In this document: positions 16,500 to 24,333 of the stretch, piece after piece
Position numbering within the stretch: the stretch's first letter is position 1
How the letters are laid out: each line of letters opens with the position of its first letter
Program-made: the position numbers and the translations under genes
The notes under the pieces: model-generated
What the model saw: the letters and a program-made list of their open reading frames with translations, nothing else
Databases searched by the model: none
Told to the model about the DNA's origin: nothing
NCBI GenBank assembly: GCA_902797965.1
Contig: CADBUY010000013.1
Coordinates: 1 to 34,148 of the forward strand
DNA length: 34,148 nucleotides
Reading direction: 5' to 3'
Source of the DNA: an uncultured bacterium
Lineage (GTDB): Bacteria > Cyanobacteriota > Vampirovibrionia > Gastranaerophilales > Gastranaerophilaceae

Positions 16500-17156
16500 A
16501 TGGCAAAAATTAACAAAGTAGAGCTAAATCTTGGCCAAAAAATTGCTAATCCGTTCAGAACAACTCGCAAATCAGATACAAACCCTTTTAAGTATTCAAA
16601 CTTTGAAGGTAATACCCTCCAATTTGCGGACGTGTTTGAAGGATTTGAACCTCAAAAAGTCAGCAAGATGAAATTAATTGCATCTTCAGTAATCGGCAGT
16701 TTTACAAAATTGCGTAACAGTATAACCGAACCAATTGTTAATTTTGTAAACAGAATTAAAGACGGTGTTTCAAGTGCATGGACTTATGCAAAAAATACTG
16801 AAATTAAAATTGCAGGTTTAGATGGTATAACAACACGTATTCACGATATTATGAGTTATGATGTAGGAAAAGGTATTTCTGATTCTATATCAGGTATAGG
16901 TAAAAATATTTCAGACAGAATTTCTATTGTAAGTAAAGATATGACAGATTTGGGTCAAGGCATTTCCGACAAATGGAATTCATTAATTGAAAAAATTAAT
17001 CTTAAGAATATAGGACATGAAAGAATTTCTTCTGATATGACAGTTGCAGAACTTAAAGACTTGTGGCTAAAGGAAAACGAATTAATATTAAATCAAAATA
17101 AAGCAAAAGAAATTGCATTGAATCCTGTATCAAATAAGGAAGTGAAGGTGGCGTAA
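16500..17156 (+). CDS. Hypothetical amphipathic-helix protein
   Basis: A 218-residue protein with no recognised family. The N-terminal 50 residues are rich in Asn, Phe and Thr (NPFRTTRKSDTNPFKYSNFEGNTLQFADVF). The middle (55-170) is predicted helical with repeating hydrophobic spacing and Gly/Ser-Ile motifs (GKGISDSISGIGKNISDRISIVSKDMTDLGQGISDKW), like an amphipathic membrane-surface or coiled region. The C terminus has VAELKDLWLKENELIL. There is no signal peptide. Its stop overlaps the next start (TAATG), so it is translated with the HEAT-like protein and probably works with it. Confidence 0.75.
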   Translation: MAKINKVELNLGQKIANPFRTTRKSDTNPFKYSNFEGNTLQFADVFEGFEPQKVSKMKLIASSVIGSFTKLRNSITEPIVNFVNRIKDGVSSAWTYAKNTEIKIAGLDGITTRIHDIMSYDVGKGISDSISGIGKNISDRISIVSKDMTDLGQGISDKWNSLIEKINLKNIGHERISSDMTVAELKDLWLKENELILNQNKAKEIALNPVSNKEVKVA

Positions 17157-17512
17157 TGAATAAAAATGTTGCTGAAATAATTGACGCACTTGCTGCTCAC
17201 CAAGATCATTCTTCTATTGAAGTTCTTGAAGAACTTGGAACAAATTCTCCTGATAATGAAGTAAGAGAATATACATCTCGAGCTTTGGTTAAAAAGAATG
17301 TTCATGATTCATTAAAAATTGTTATCATTAATCAGGGTAAAGGTATCAATGATCTGTCACCTGCTGTTGCAATGAGTACTATTAATGAAATCTTGTCATT
17401 ACCGGATAAAACAGAAGTTATCAAAATTTTAGATGATACAATTAATATGCATTCAGATGAAACTGTAAAAGAAAATGCAAGATCAGTTAAATCATTATTG
17501 GCATTAAGTTAG
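17156..17512 (+). CDS. Small HEAT-like repeat protein
   Basis: A 118-residue all-helical protein with HEAT-like spacing: SSIEVLEELGTNSPDNEVREYTSRALVKK, then LSPAVAMSTINEILSLPDKTEVIKILDD and ETVKENARSVKSLLAL. Such repeats mediate protein contacts. It is translationally coupled to the upstream gene and followed by a strong bidirectional terminator. A second locus in the window, 1163-2197 with 711-1151, also pairs a HEAT-like protein with a small unknown one. Confidence 0.78.
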   Translation: MNKNVAEIIDALAAHQDHSSIEVLEELGTNSPDNEVREYTSRALVKKNVHDSLKIVIINQGKGINDLSPAVAMSTINEILSLPDKTEVIKILDDTINMHSDETVKENARSVKSLLALS

Positions 17513-17536
17513 TAAAAAGTTAAATTCAATATATAT

Positions 17537-17573
17537 AAAAAAGAGGAATACTTTTTAAGTATTCCTCTTTTTT
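17537..17573. terminator. Bidirectional intrinsic terminator
   Basis: A 17-bp perfect stem, AAAAAAGAGGAATACTT / AAGTATTCCTCTTTTTT, with a TTT loop. It has A and T runs on both sides and so can serve both the rightward pair ending at 17512 and the leftward gene ending at 17593. Confidence 0.9.
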
Positions 17574-17592
17574 ACTGTCCTTATAATAGTAA

Positions 17593-20559
17593 TCAGATTT
17601 CTTCTTTTTTATCTTCGTCATCAACATTTTCGTCGGCATTTGTGTCATCGGATTGTTCCGGAGAAATATCTTTAGGATATTTACCGTCTTTTACATCTTG
17701 AAGTATTTGTTTTAAATCTTCTTCAAATCCGGTATAATCTTCTGCATAATTTGCAGGTGTTAATTGTCTTTCAAGAGCATTAACATCTCCGTCAAACGGA
17801 ACCTGATTGCCATCAGCATCTGTTGTTACATAACTCAGGCTGCCATCTTCACCCTTAATTTGAGTTACTGTTGATGTTGAACCGTCTTCGCCTGTATAGT
17901 CGAACAATAGATTGCCATCTTCATCGGTATTTTGATATCCTCGTTGTTCAAAAATTTCAGCTAAGTCATAGTATGGTTCGCCAGAGTCCGAATAAGCGTA
18001 TGCAGTAGGTTTGCCGTCAGCATCAAATGCTGTTGCAATAAGGCTGTCACCATTTAAGTTTGTATATAATGCGTTGCCATTTTCGTCATACATTTGATGT
18101 GTGGTTGTTCTATCCAGAAATGAAGCATTTCCACCCATGCCGCATCCAAGGTTTTTAGTGTATTTAGCTTGGGCATTCATAATATCATAATCGGCTTCAA
18201 ATACAGCAATGCCAAGCTTTTCTTTATCTGATAATGAGTTAAATCCGTATTTAGCAGCCTTTGCTAATAATTTTTTGTATTCAGCTTTTGATAATATTGG
18301 AACTTCTTGATCGTTTGACCAGTTAAACAGACCTTTAAGAGCCTCACGTATGCTTTGTTGAATTTCTTTACCAAGTTCAACTAATCTTTCGCGGAATCTA
18401 ACTTCGCTGTTAGTAAGACGTTTATTGACATTTGTGATTTGTCCGTTAGCGTTAATGTCTAAATCAACCTTGCGTACATTACCAAAATGGTCAACAACTG
18501 CGTAGTCACCGTCTTCATCTTTATATAGCCCCGGAATCATAGTACGCTCAAGTTTAGGACCGACTTTACTACACGGTTCGCCATCACCATTGCTTGTGTC
18601 ATTTTGTGTGTGATATGTCGACTCCAAATCACATTCATTATCTATATATGTGTCATTGACAGTTGTTCCGTTTTCATCTTCGTATAAATGTTGAACGACA
18701 CCATATTGAGCATATTCCGTATAATCATATTCGCCGTTCATTGCATCAAAGTCAAAATTAATTTGCCATGTTATCTGCTCTGCTAAATCCGGATTTTCTT
18801 TTAACATAGCAATCATCTTGTCTAAACCGGATAATGTGCTTACGGTACATTGATATTTACCATTTGATAGCTGAGTCATTCCGTCAATGCCGCTTATGTT
18901 TAAGATGTCATCTATAGGTAGACCTGCCGGTAAATCATAAATTGCAACATGGGCATCATCCATGTACCAGCCATAAACTTCGCTTTGGAATTCTGTATCA
19001 CCATTCAGCGAGCCGTTAAATTCACAGTTCGCAAACGTAATGTATGAACCGTTAACATTACCTACAAGTCCGCCGATACGACCTGTTTCCAGTAAGAAGC
19101 TTAAATCGCCTAACCCGTTTTCGTTGGTCCAAGATAGTGACATATCGCTTGTACAGTTGTCTAGTGTGACAAGAGTTTTTCCTGTTTCTCCGATAAGTCC
19201 GCCGGCGGCTTCATCACCAACCGTAGCAGATCCGCTTGTTGAACAGTTTCTTATTATCAGGGATTTATTGACAATCCCTCTGTGGTCTTCAAAACGACTT
19301 GCAGAACTTGATACAGAACCAATGAGCCCGCCTGCAGCATATTTAGAATTTATTGTTACATCGGTGTGACAATTTTCTATGTGGCTGTTACCAACGCTTA
19401 CACTTGTCATGCTAGAATCGTCTACTCTGCCAATTAAACCACCAACGCTCTCATAACCGGTAACAGAACTGTCTCCTGTTACGTTTACGCCTGTGACAGT
19501 AGTTTGTTTGATACATCCGGCAAGTATACCAACGCCTGATGTCCCAGCAAGATAATCTGATCTTCCGTTAACTTTAGCATCTACAAAATTAACATCTTTA
19601 ATTGTTGCTCCGTCTGTAACTCCGAAGAAGCCAATATTTTCAGCATTTTCATCTTGAATATTTATATTCAGATTTTTAATGTTAAATCCGTTGCCGTTAA
19701 ATTCTCCTGTGAACGGACTGTCTGCGTTACCTATAGGTGACCAGTTAATTCCGTCAGGGAGGTCAATATTACCCATTAAGATGTATTTACCGCCTAGGTT
19801 ATTTCCAATTTTCTGCAAGTCTTCCGGAGTACGAATTATTGTATAACCTTGGTTAATAGCTTCTTCTTCCGACATAATTGCTTTATTTCCGTCAGCAGAA
19901 TCAGCTTTTTCGGCACTCTTTGCCTCTTCTGTTTTGTATTCTTCTTCTGCAGCTTTAAAATCTTCTTCAGCTGTTTCTAATGCACCTACGGCTTCATCAA
20001 GCTCTGTTACAGCAGTATCAAGAGCAGATATAGCTTCTTCAAGAGCTTTAGCCGCATCTTCCGCTTCAGAATTAGCCTTTTCTAAAGCATCAGCTGCTTT
20101 CTTTTGTGCATCTTGTGCTTTTGTAAGTCCATCCTCTGCTTCTTTTACAGCTTCCTGCGCGGCTTTTTGCTGAGCGACAGCTCTGTCATAAGTTGTTTTT
20201 GCACTATTTACTGCGGATTCGTTAGGAGGGTCAGCATTAATAGCAGATTGAAGTGCCTTATATGCTCCGTCAACAAAGCTATTTGCAGTTTCTAAATTCG
20301 CAGCTGCCTGTCTGCTTGTTTGTTCAGCAACAGTTACTGCTTCATCTGCTAAACTTTTTTGTGTTTGTGCTTCTGTTTTTAGCGTATCTGCAGCACTTTT
20401 CTCTGCTTCACTTGTTGTTTTAGAAGATGTGGCTTCTGATTTTGTTCCTTCTTTTGTTTCTTTTGTGCTTTTAGCCTCATCGCGTTTGGCTTTAAGTTCT
20501 TCCATCTTTGCTTTTAAGTCCGCCAAATCGCCTGTTGTAGAAGTATTTACGCTTACCAT
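17593..20559 (-). CDS. Large coiled-coil and GLUG-repeat protein
   Basis: A 988-residue protein in four parts. Residues about 15-225 form a long Ala/Glu/Lys coiled coil (KMEELKAKRDEAKS, then many AEDAAKALEEA-type heptads). Residues about 235-300 match the strand-rich module that often precedes GLUG repeats (GYTIIRTPEDLQKIGNNLGG, FTGEFNGNGFNIKNLNI). Residues about 300-520 carry GLUG-type motifs (IGFFG, VGILAG, VGGLIG, AGGLIG x2, IGGLVG). The C-terminal third has Tyr/Asp/Gly motifs (YDENGNALYT, DADGKPTAY, DEDGNLLFDY) and an acidic end. GLUG proteins are usually surface or secreted adhesins, but no signal peptide is visible at the MVSVNTSTTGD start, so export would need another route. GAGGAG lies 11 bases before the ATG. 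Confidence 0.85.
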   Translation of the reverse strand: MVSVNTSTTGDLADLKAKMEELKAKRDEAKSTKETKEGTKSEATSSKTTSEAEKSAADTLKTEAQTQKSLADEAVTVAEQTSRQAAANLETANSFVDGAYKALQSAINADPPNESAVNSAKTTYDRAVAQQKAAQEAVKEAEDGLTKAQDAQKKAADALEKANSEAEDAAKALEEAISALDTAVTELDEAVGALETAEEDFKAAEEEYKTEEAKSAEKADSADGNKAIMSEEEAINQGYTIIRTPEDLQKIGNNLGGKYILMGNIDLPDGINWSPIGNADSPFTGEFNGNGFNIKNLNINIQDENAENIGFFGVTDGATIKDVNFVDAKVNGRSDYLAGTSGVGILAGCIKQTTVTGVNVTGDSSVTGYESVGGLIGRVDDSSMTSVSVGNSHIENCHTDVTINSKYAAGGLIGSVSSSASRFEDHRGIVNKSLIIRNCSTSGSATVGDEAAGGLIGETGKTLVTLDNCTSDMSLSWTNENGLGDLSFLLETGRIGGLVGNVNGSYITFANCEFNGSLNGDTEFQSEVYGWYMDDAHVAIYDLPAGLPIDDILNISGIDGMTQLSNGKYQCTVSTLSGLDKMIAMLKENPDLAEQITWQINFDFDAMNGEYDYTEYAQYGVVQHLYEDENGTTVNDTYIDNECDLESTYHTQNDTSNGDGEPCSKVGPKLERTMIPGLYKDEDGDYAVVDHFGNVRKVDLDINANGQITNVNKRLTNSEVRFRERLVELGKEIQQSIREALKGLFNWSNDQEVPILSKAEYKKLLAKAAKYGFNSLSDKEKLGIAVFEADYDIMNAQAKYTKNLGCGMGGNASFLDRTTTHQMYDENGNALYTNLNGDSLIATAFDADGKPTAYAYSDSGEPYYDLAEIFEQRGYQNTDEDGNLLFDYTGEDGSTSTVTQIKGEDGSLSYVTTDADGNQVPFDGDVNALERQLTPANYAEDYTGFEEDLKQILQDVKDGKYPKDISPEQSDDTNADENVDDEDKKEEI

Positions 20560-20657
20560 TATGCTGAATTCTCCTCATGCTATATGTACAGTAATATAGT
20601 GTATTAATCGGCAAAAAATAAAAAAACTTTAATTATTTTTACAAATTGTTACAAAAT

Positions 20658-20803
20658 GAGCTTGCGGAAAAATTTTAATTTTTCCGCAAGCTCCATAGAA
20701 CGGTTTCAATGCGGGTTGTGTGCTATCCCGCACACGCCCCGCATTTCACACACTTTAGGTCGTGTTTGAAAAAGTTCGAAAATTGTCATTTTTCGACTTT
20801 TTC
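20658..20803. repeat. Cluster of three hairpins in the 20.6-20.8 kb intergenic gap
   Basis: Stem 1 is a 16-bp perfect inverted repeat starting GAGCTTGCGG (20658-20693, loop TTTA). Stem 2 is nested: AATGCGGG/CCCGCATT enclosing GTGTGC/GCACAC (20708-20745). Stem 3 is an A/T-rich arm with a bulge around GAAAAAGTTCGAAAA (20768-20803). They lie between the rubrerythrin stop and the upstream region of the GLUG-repeat gene. No ORF is seen in the 285-bp gap. Confidence 0.75.
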
Positions 20804-20844
20804 CGCACACTCAAATAAGGCAAAACAAGACAATGGAAATCTTT

Positions 20845-21414
20845 CTATATTTTTTCAGAAAATAATTTAAAATAATTTTGTTCATGATTGCATACAGGAC
20901 AAACACAAGGTGCTGATTTTCCAATATGAGTATGACCGCATTTTGTGCAAATCCATTGAGATATTTCCGGTTTTTTTAATAAAGTATCGTTGTTAAGATT
21001 ATCAGCGAGAACAGAAAATCTGTGAGAATGTCTTTTTTCTATCTCAGATATATTTTTAAATAAGAGGGAAATTCTGTCAAAACCCTCTGCCTTAGCTGTC
21101 TGAGAACTGTTTTTATATATAATTTCCCATTCTTCTTTTTCAGCATTGGCAGAACTTATTAAGTTCTCGTAAGTGCTACCAATAAAAAAATTATATTCGG
21201 ATTTTGGGGTATATATGCCATTTGGAATTTCTTTATAGAATAAACTTGCGTGTTCTCTTTCATTTTCAACTGTTTCCAAAAATATTTCTGACACAATGTT
21301 TAAGTTTTCTTTTTTAGCAATTTTTGCGTAAATAGTGTATTTGTTTGCAGCAATTGATTCTCCTACAAAGGCATTTATCAAGCATTGTAATGTTTCACTT
21401 TTTAAAAAGTTCAT
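20845..21414 (-). CDS. Rubrerythrin
   Basis: A 189-residue non-haem iron peroxidase that reduces hydrogen peroxide in anaerobes. The ferritin-like four-helix domain has the expected diiron ligands: E19, the ENEREH motif (50-55), glutamates near 92-95, and EIEKRH (124-129). A C-terminal rubredoxin domain binds one iron through C156/C159 (CTKCG) and C172/C175 (CPVC). The frame is open to 21537, but the ATG at 21414 has AAAGGAG eight bases upstream and starts at the normal family N terminus. It is divergent from the radical SAM gene. An oxygen-stress role fits an anaerobic gut host. Confidence 0.95.
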   Translation of the reverse strand: MNFLKSETLQCLINAFVGESIAANKYTIYAKIAKKENLNIVSEIFLETVENEREHASLFYKEIPNGIYTPKSEYNFFIGSTYENLISSANAEKEEWEIIYKNSSQTAKAEGFDRISLLFKNISEIEKRHSHRFSVLADNLNNDTLLKKPEISQWICTKCGHTHIGKSAPCVCPVCNHEQNYFKLFSEKI

Positions 21415-21510
21415 AGTATTACTCCTTTTAATAAAATATTTAATTGTTAAACAAGAAATAAAATTGGCTGATAGTATATCTAATCGGTTAATTTGATGTA
21501 TGATATATTT

Positions 21511-24069
21511 ATGAATTGTTTTTTTAGAAATCAGCATGAAGCTTTGTATAATGCAACGAAACCATATCAGTATGTAGGTGGTGAGTTTTTGTCATATAAC
21601 AAGGATTGGGACAGCTCTTCCGTAAAATTTGCTTTTGTATTTCCTGATAAATACGAAGTCGGTATTAGTAATCTTGGTGTCAGGATAATATATGACAGAG
21701 TAAATCAAAAAGAGCACATGTTGGCAGATAGAGCTTATGCTCCGGAACCGGATTTTAAGCCGGAATTTTTATATGGTGTTGAATCAAAAAAAGCGTTAAA
21801 AGATTTTGACGGAATTGGTTTTTCGCTTCAGTATGAACTCTCTTATCCGACAGTTTTAAAAATGCTTGAAATGTCAGGAATTGGAGTTAAAAATACAGAG
21901 CGAAGCGAAGATGAACCGATTGTATTTGCAGGTGGGCCTTGTGCTTTTAACCCTTTACCAATGAGCGATTTTATTGATGTATTCTGTATTGGTGATGGCG
22001 AAGATATGATGGTTGAAGTATGTGAAGTTCTTGAACGTGGTAAAAGTAACAATAAAAGCCGAAGAGAAATCATCGAAGAACTTTGTAAAATTGAAGGTTG
22101 CTGGGGTAAAGGGGTAAATAAAGGGGTAAATAAAGGGGTAAATCATAAGGTTAATAAACGCATATCGCCACTAACTCTTGAAAATGCTTCTACAGCTTAT
22201 CCAATACCGTTTTCAAGCTCGGTTCATGACAGAGCAATAGTAGAAATTCGCAGAGGGTGCGGAAGAATGTGCCGTTTTTGTCAACCCGGACATGTAACTT
22301 TGCCGATTAGAGAACGTGAAGCGGAAGATATAATAAAAATTACAAAAGACTTAGTAAATAATACAGGATATGATGAATATTCGCTTCTATCTTTGTCTTC
22401 GAACGATTATAAGAATATAAATGAAGTTATAAAAGAGTTATCTGTAGATTTTAACAGAAGAAAAATTAATGTTTCTCTTCCGAGTCAGAGAATAGACGGA
22501 TTTAATCTTGAACTTGCCAATTTGATGCAGTCTGTAAGAAAGTCTGGAATGACACTTGCTCCTGAAGCCGGAAGTCAAAGACTAAGAAACGTAATTAAGA
22601 AAAATATATCAGAAGAACAAATTCTTGATGTTGTTTTGACTTTATATAAAAACGGATGGAGTAAAGTAAAATTCTATTTTATTGCAGGTCTGCCCACCGA
22701 AACTATGCAGGATATGGATGAGATGGCAGAGCTTTTGGGCAAAATAAAATACAGAGCAAAACAGATTAAACAGGAGTTAGGTTTAAATTATGGTCTTGAA
22801 TTAACCTGTACTGTGTCTATTTTTGTTCCGAAGCCGTTTACGCCATTCCAGTGGTGCGGTCAGATGGATTTGGCAGTTGTTTCCGAGCATATCAGATATT
22901 TAAAAGAGAAGACAAAACATTTAAAAGCAGTAAAAATAAATTATCACGAAAGCTCTGTGTCTCAAATAGAAGCAGTCCTTACAAGAGGAGATGAATCACT
23001 TTGTGATTATATTTATGCGCTATACCAAAAGGGTTGTTATCTTGATGCGTGGGGTGAATATTTTGATAAGAACATTTGGAAAGAAACGGCTGAAGAATGC
23101 GGATTTTCACTTGAAGCAAAAGCTAAAAAAGAATATGAGCTTGAAGACTCATTGCCTTGGGATTTTGTTAATGTAGGTTTATCAAAAGAGTGGCTGCAAA
23201 AAGAGTATGAACTTGCAATGATGCAAGGTAATGAATTTAATTTGCAAAAGACTTGTGAGCATAACTGCGTGAATTGTGGTGTTTGTGCTAATTTAAAAAC
23301 ACATAAAGTTCTTGCTAAACCTTATACGGCGTCTGATGAGGCTCAGCACGTTTTGGATGTAAAGCCTGTTGACCCAACCAGAGCTAATGTTGATCCAAAT
23401 ATTCCGGTGTATCGTTATAGATTAACGATAACCAAAAAAGGTTTGTTGAAATATTTTTCTCACCTTGACTGGCAAAATACTTTTCACAAATGTTTAGCCA
23501 GAACAGGATTAAATATGGTGTATTCGCTCGGTTTTAATCCTACAATGAAAGTTTCTATGGGAATAGCGCTCCCCCTTTTTGCCGAAAGTGAGGGGGAATT
23601 GGTTGATATAGAGATTTATGATAATATATCGGAAAAGGATTTGATGGACTTAATTAATTCTAAACTTCCCAAGGGCGCACTGGTCAAAGAGATTAAATCT
23701 GTTGAAAGATATGCAGCAGCAGTTGATATTGAGGCACAGTGGGCAGAGTATAAAATTGTTCCTTATAAGAAAAGTTTATCGGAAGTTGTTTATGATACAT
23801 TTGAAGATGACGTTGAAAATCTGCTTTCTGCTGAGCAAATTTTGATTACAAAGAAAAATAAAAAAGGCAAAGATAAAACAGTTGATTATAAAAACTCTAT
23901 TGGTACTCATCATTTTGAAGACGGATGTTTATATATTTACCTTAAAGTCGGTCAAGGTTCCGAAGTTCCTGCGTTGCGTGCAGATGACCTTATGAAACTT
24001 GTAAATCCAAATCAGATATTTGAGATTACAAGAATCAAATTTGTTGATGAAAAACTAAACAAAATGTAA
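21511..24069 (+). CDS. TIGR03960-family radical SAM protein with C-terminal DUF2344 domain
   Basis: An 852-residue radical SAM protein of the TIGR03960 family with a fused TIGR03936/DUF2344 domain, of unknown substrate. N-terminal family motif: KPYQYVGGEF. The SAM cluster motif CxxxCxxC is in RGCGRMCRFCQPG (C-G-R-M-C-R-F-C), followed by LSLSSNDY and LAPEAGSQRLRN. The C-terminal part begins at YRLTITKKGLLKYFSHLDWQNTF and contains SLGFNPTMKVSMGIALPLFAES. Between the N-terminal domain and the SAM domain is GKGVNKGVNKGVNHKVN, encoded by a G-rich repeat (22103-22143). I start at the ATG at 21511, six bases after TATGAT; a TTG at 21493 in frame is the alternative. It precedes the RNase E/G gene, a linkage known in many bacteria. 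Confidence 0.93.
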   Translation: MNCFFRNQHEALYNATKPYQYVGGEFLSYNKDWDSSSVKFAFVFPDKYEVGISNLGVRIIYDRVNQKEHMLADRAYAPEPDFKPEFLYGVESKKALKDFDGIGFSLQYELSYPTVLKMLEMSGIGVKNTERSEDEPIVFAGGPCAFNPLPMSDFIDVFCIGDGEDMMVEVCEVLERGKSNNKSRREIIEELCKIEGCWGKGVNKGVNKGVNHKVNKRISPLTLENASTAYPIPFSSSVHDRAIVEIRRGCGRMCRFCQPGHVTLPIREREAEDIIKITKDLVNNTGYDEYSLLSLSSNDYKNINEVIKELSVDFNRRKINVSLPSQRIDGFNLELANLMQSVRKSGMTLAPEAGSQRLRNVIKKNISEEQILDVVLTLYKNGWSKVKFYFIAGLPTETMQDMDEMAELLGKIKYRAKQIKQELGLNYGLELTCTVSIFVPKPFTPFQWCGQMDLAVVSEHIRYLKEKTKHLKAVKINYHESSVSQIEAVLTRGDESLCDYIYALYQKGCYLDAWGEYFDKNIWKETAEECGFSLEAKAKKEYELEDSLPWDFVNVGLSKEWLQKEYELAMMQGNEFNLQKTCEHNCVNCGVCANLKTHKVLAKPYTASDEAQHVLDVKPVDPTRANVDPNIPVYRYRLTITKKGLLKYFSHLDWQNTFHKCLARTGLNMVYSLGFNPTMKVSMGIALPLFAESEGELVDIEIYDNISEKDLMDLINSKLPKGALVKEIKSVERYAAAVDIEAQWAEYKIVPYKKSLSEVVYDTFEDDVENLLSAEQILITKKNKKGKDKTVDYKNSIGTHHFEDGCLYIYLKVGQGSEVPALRADDLMKLVNPNQIFEITRIKFVDEKLNKM
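22103..22143 (+). repeat. In-frame GGGGTAAA(TAAA) repeat inside the radical SAM gene
   Basis: Four GGGGTAAA units start at 22103, 22111, 22123 and 22135. The last three steps are 8, 12 and 12 bp, so the extra TAAA keeps the reading frame and gives repeated KGVN. The motif is the same as the octamer array at 5572-5643. Confidence 0.9.
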
Positions 24070-24104
24070 TATTTCTGTAACGCCTAATATATTGTTCCCA
24101 ATAC

Positions 24105-24133
24105 TTTACAATTTATGAAAAATTTTGTATTAT
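24105..24133 (+). promoter_or_regulatory. Promoter and long leader of the RNase E/G gene
   Basis: TTTACA (24105-24110), 17 bp, TATTAT (24128-24133). A start near 24140 gives a 5' leader of about 195 bases with no ORF. A hairpin (AGTGTGCGTTA with TAACCACGCT, one bulge, 24279-24302) sits 31 bases before the start codon. Long leaders that allow self-cleavage are known for rne in Escherichia coli; a similar role here is inference. Confidence 0.5.
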
Positions 24134-24333
24134 ATATTTAAGGTTTTATCTTTAAATTCGGTTTAGGATTTGAAGAAAAACGAAGAAGGTTTAAAGAAAA
24201 ATAACAGATATTGAGAGATTTCTAAGGATTTATAGATAATAAGAAACAATCTGTTCATATACCTTAAATTAAGCCCGTAGTGTGCGTTAAACTAACCACG
24301 CTGTAAAGACATTTATGTAAAGGATTTAAAATT

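Noticed and set aside
21843..22146. Minus-strand frames opposite the radical SAM gene, including repeated IYPF peptides
   Set aside because: They are antisense readings of the GGGGTAAA repeat and of a conserved protein.
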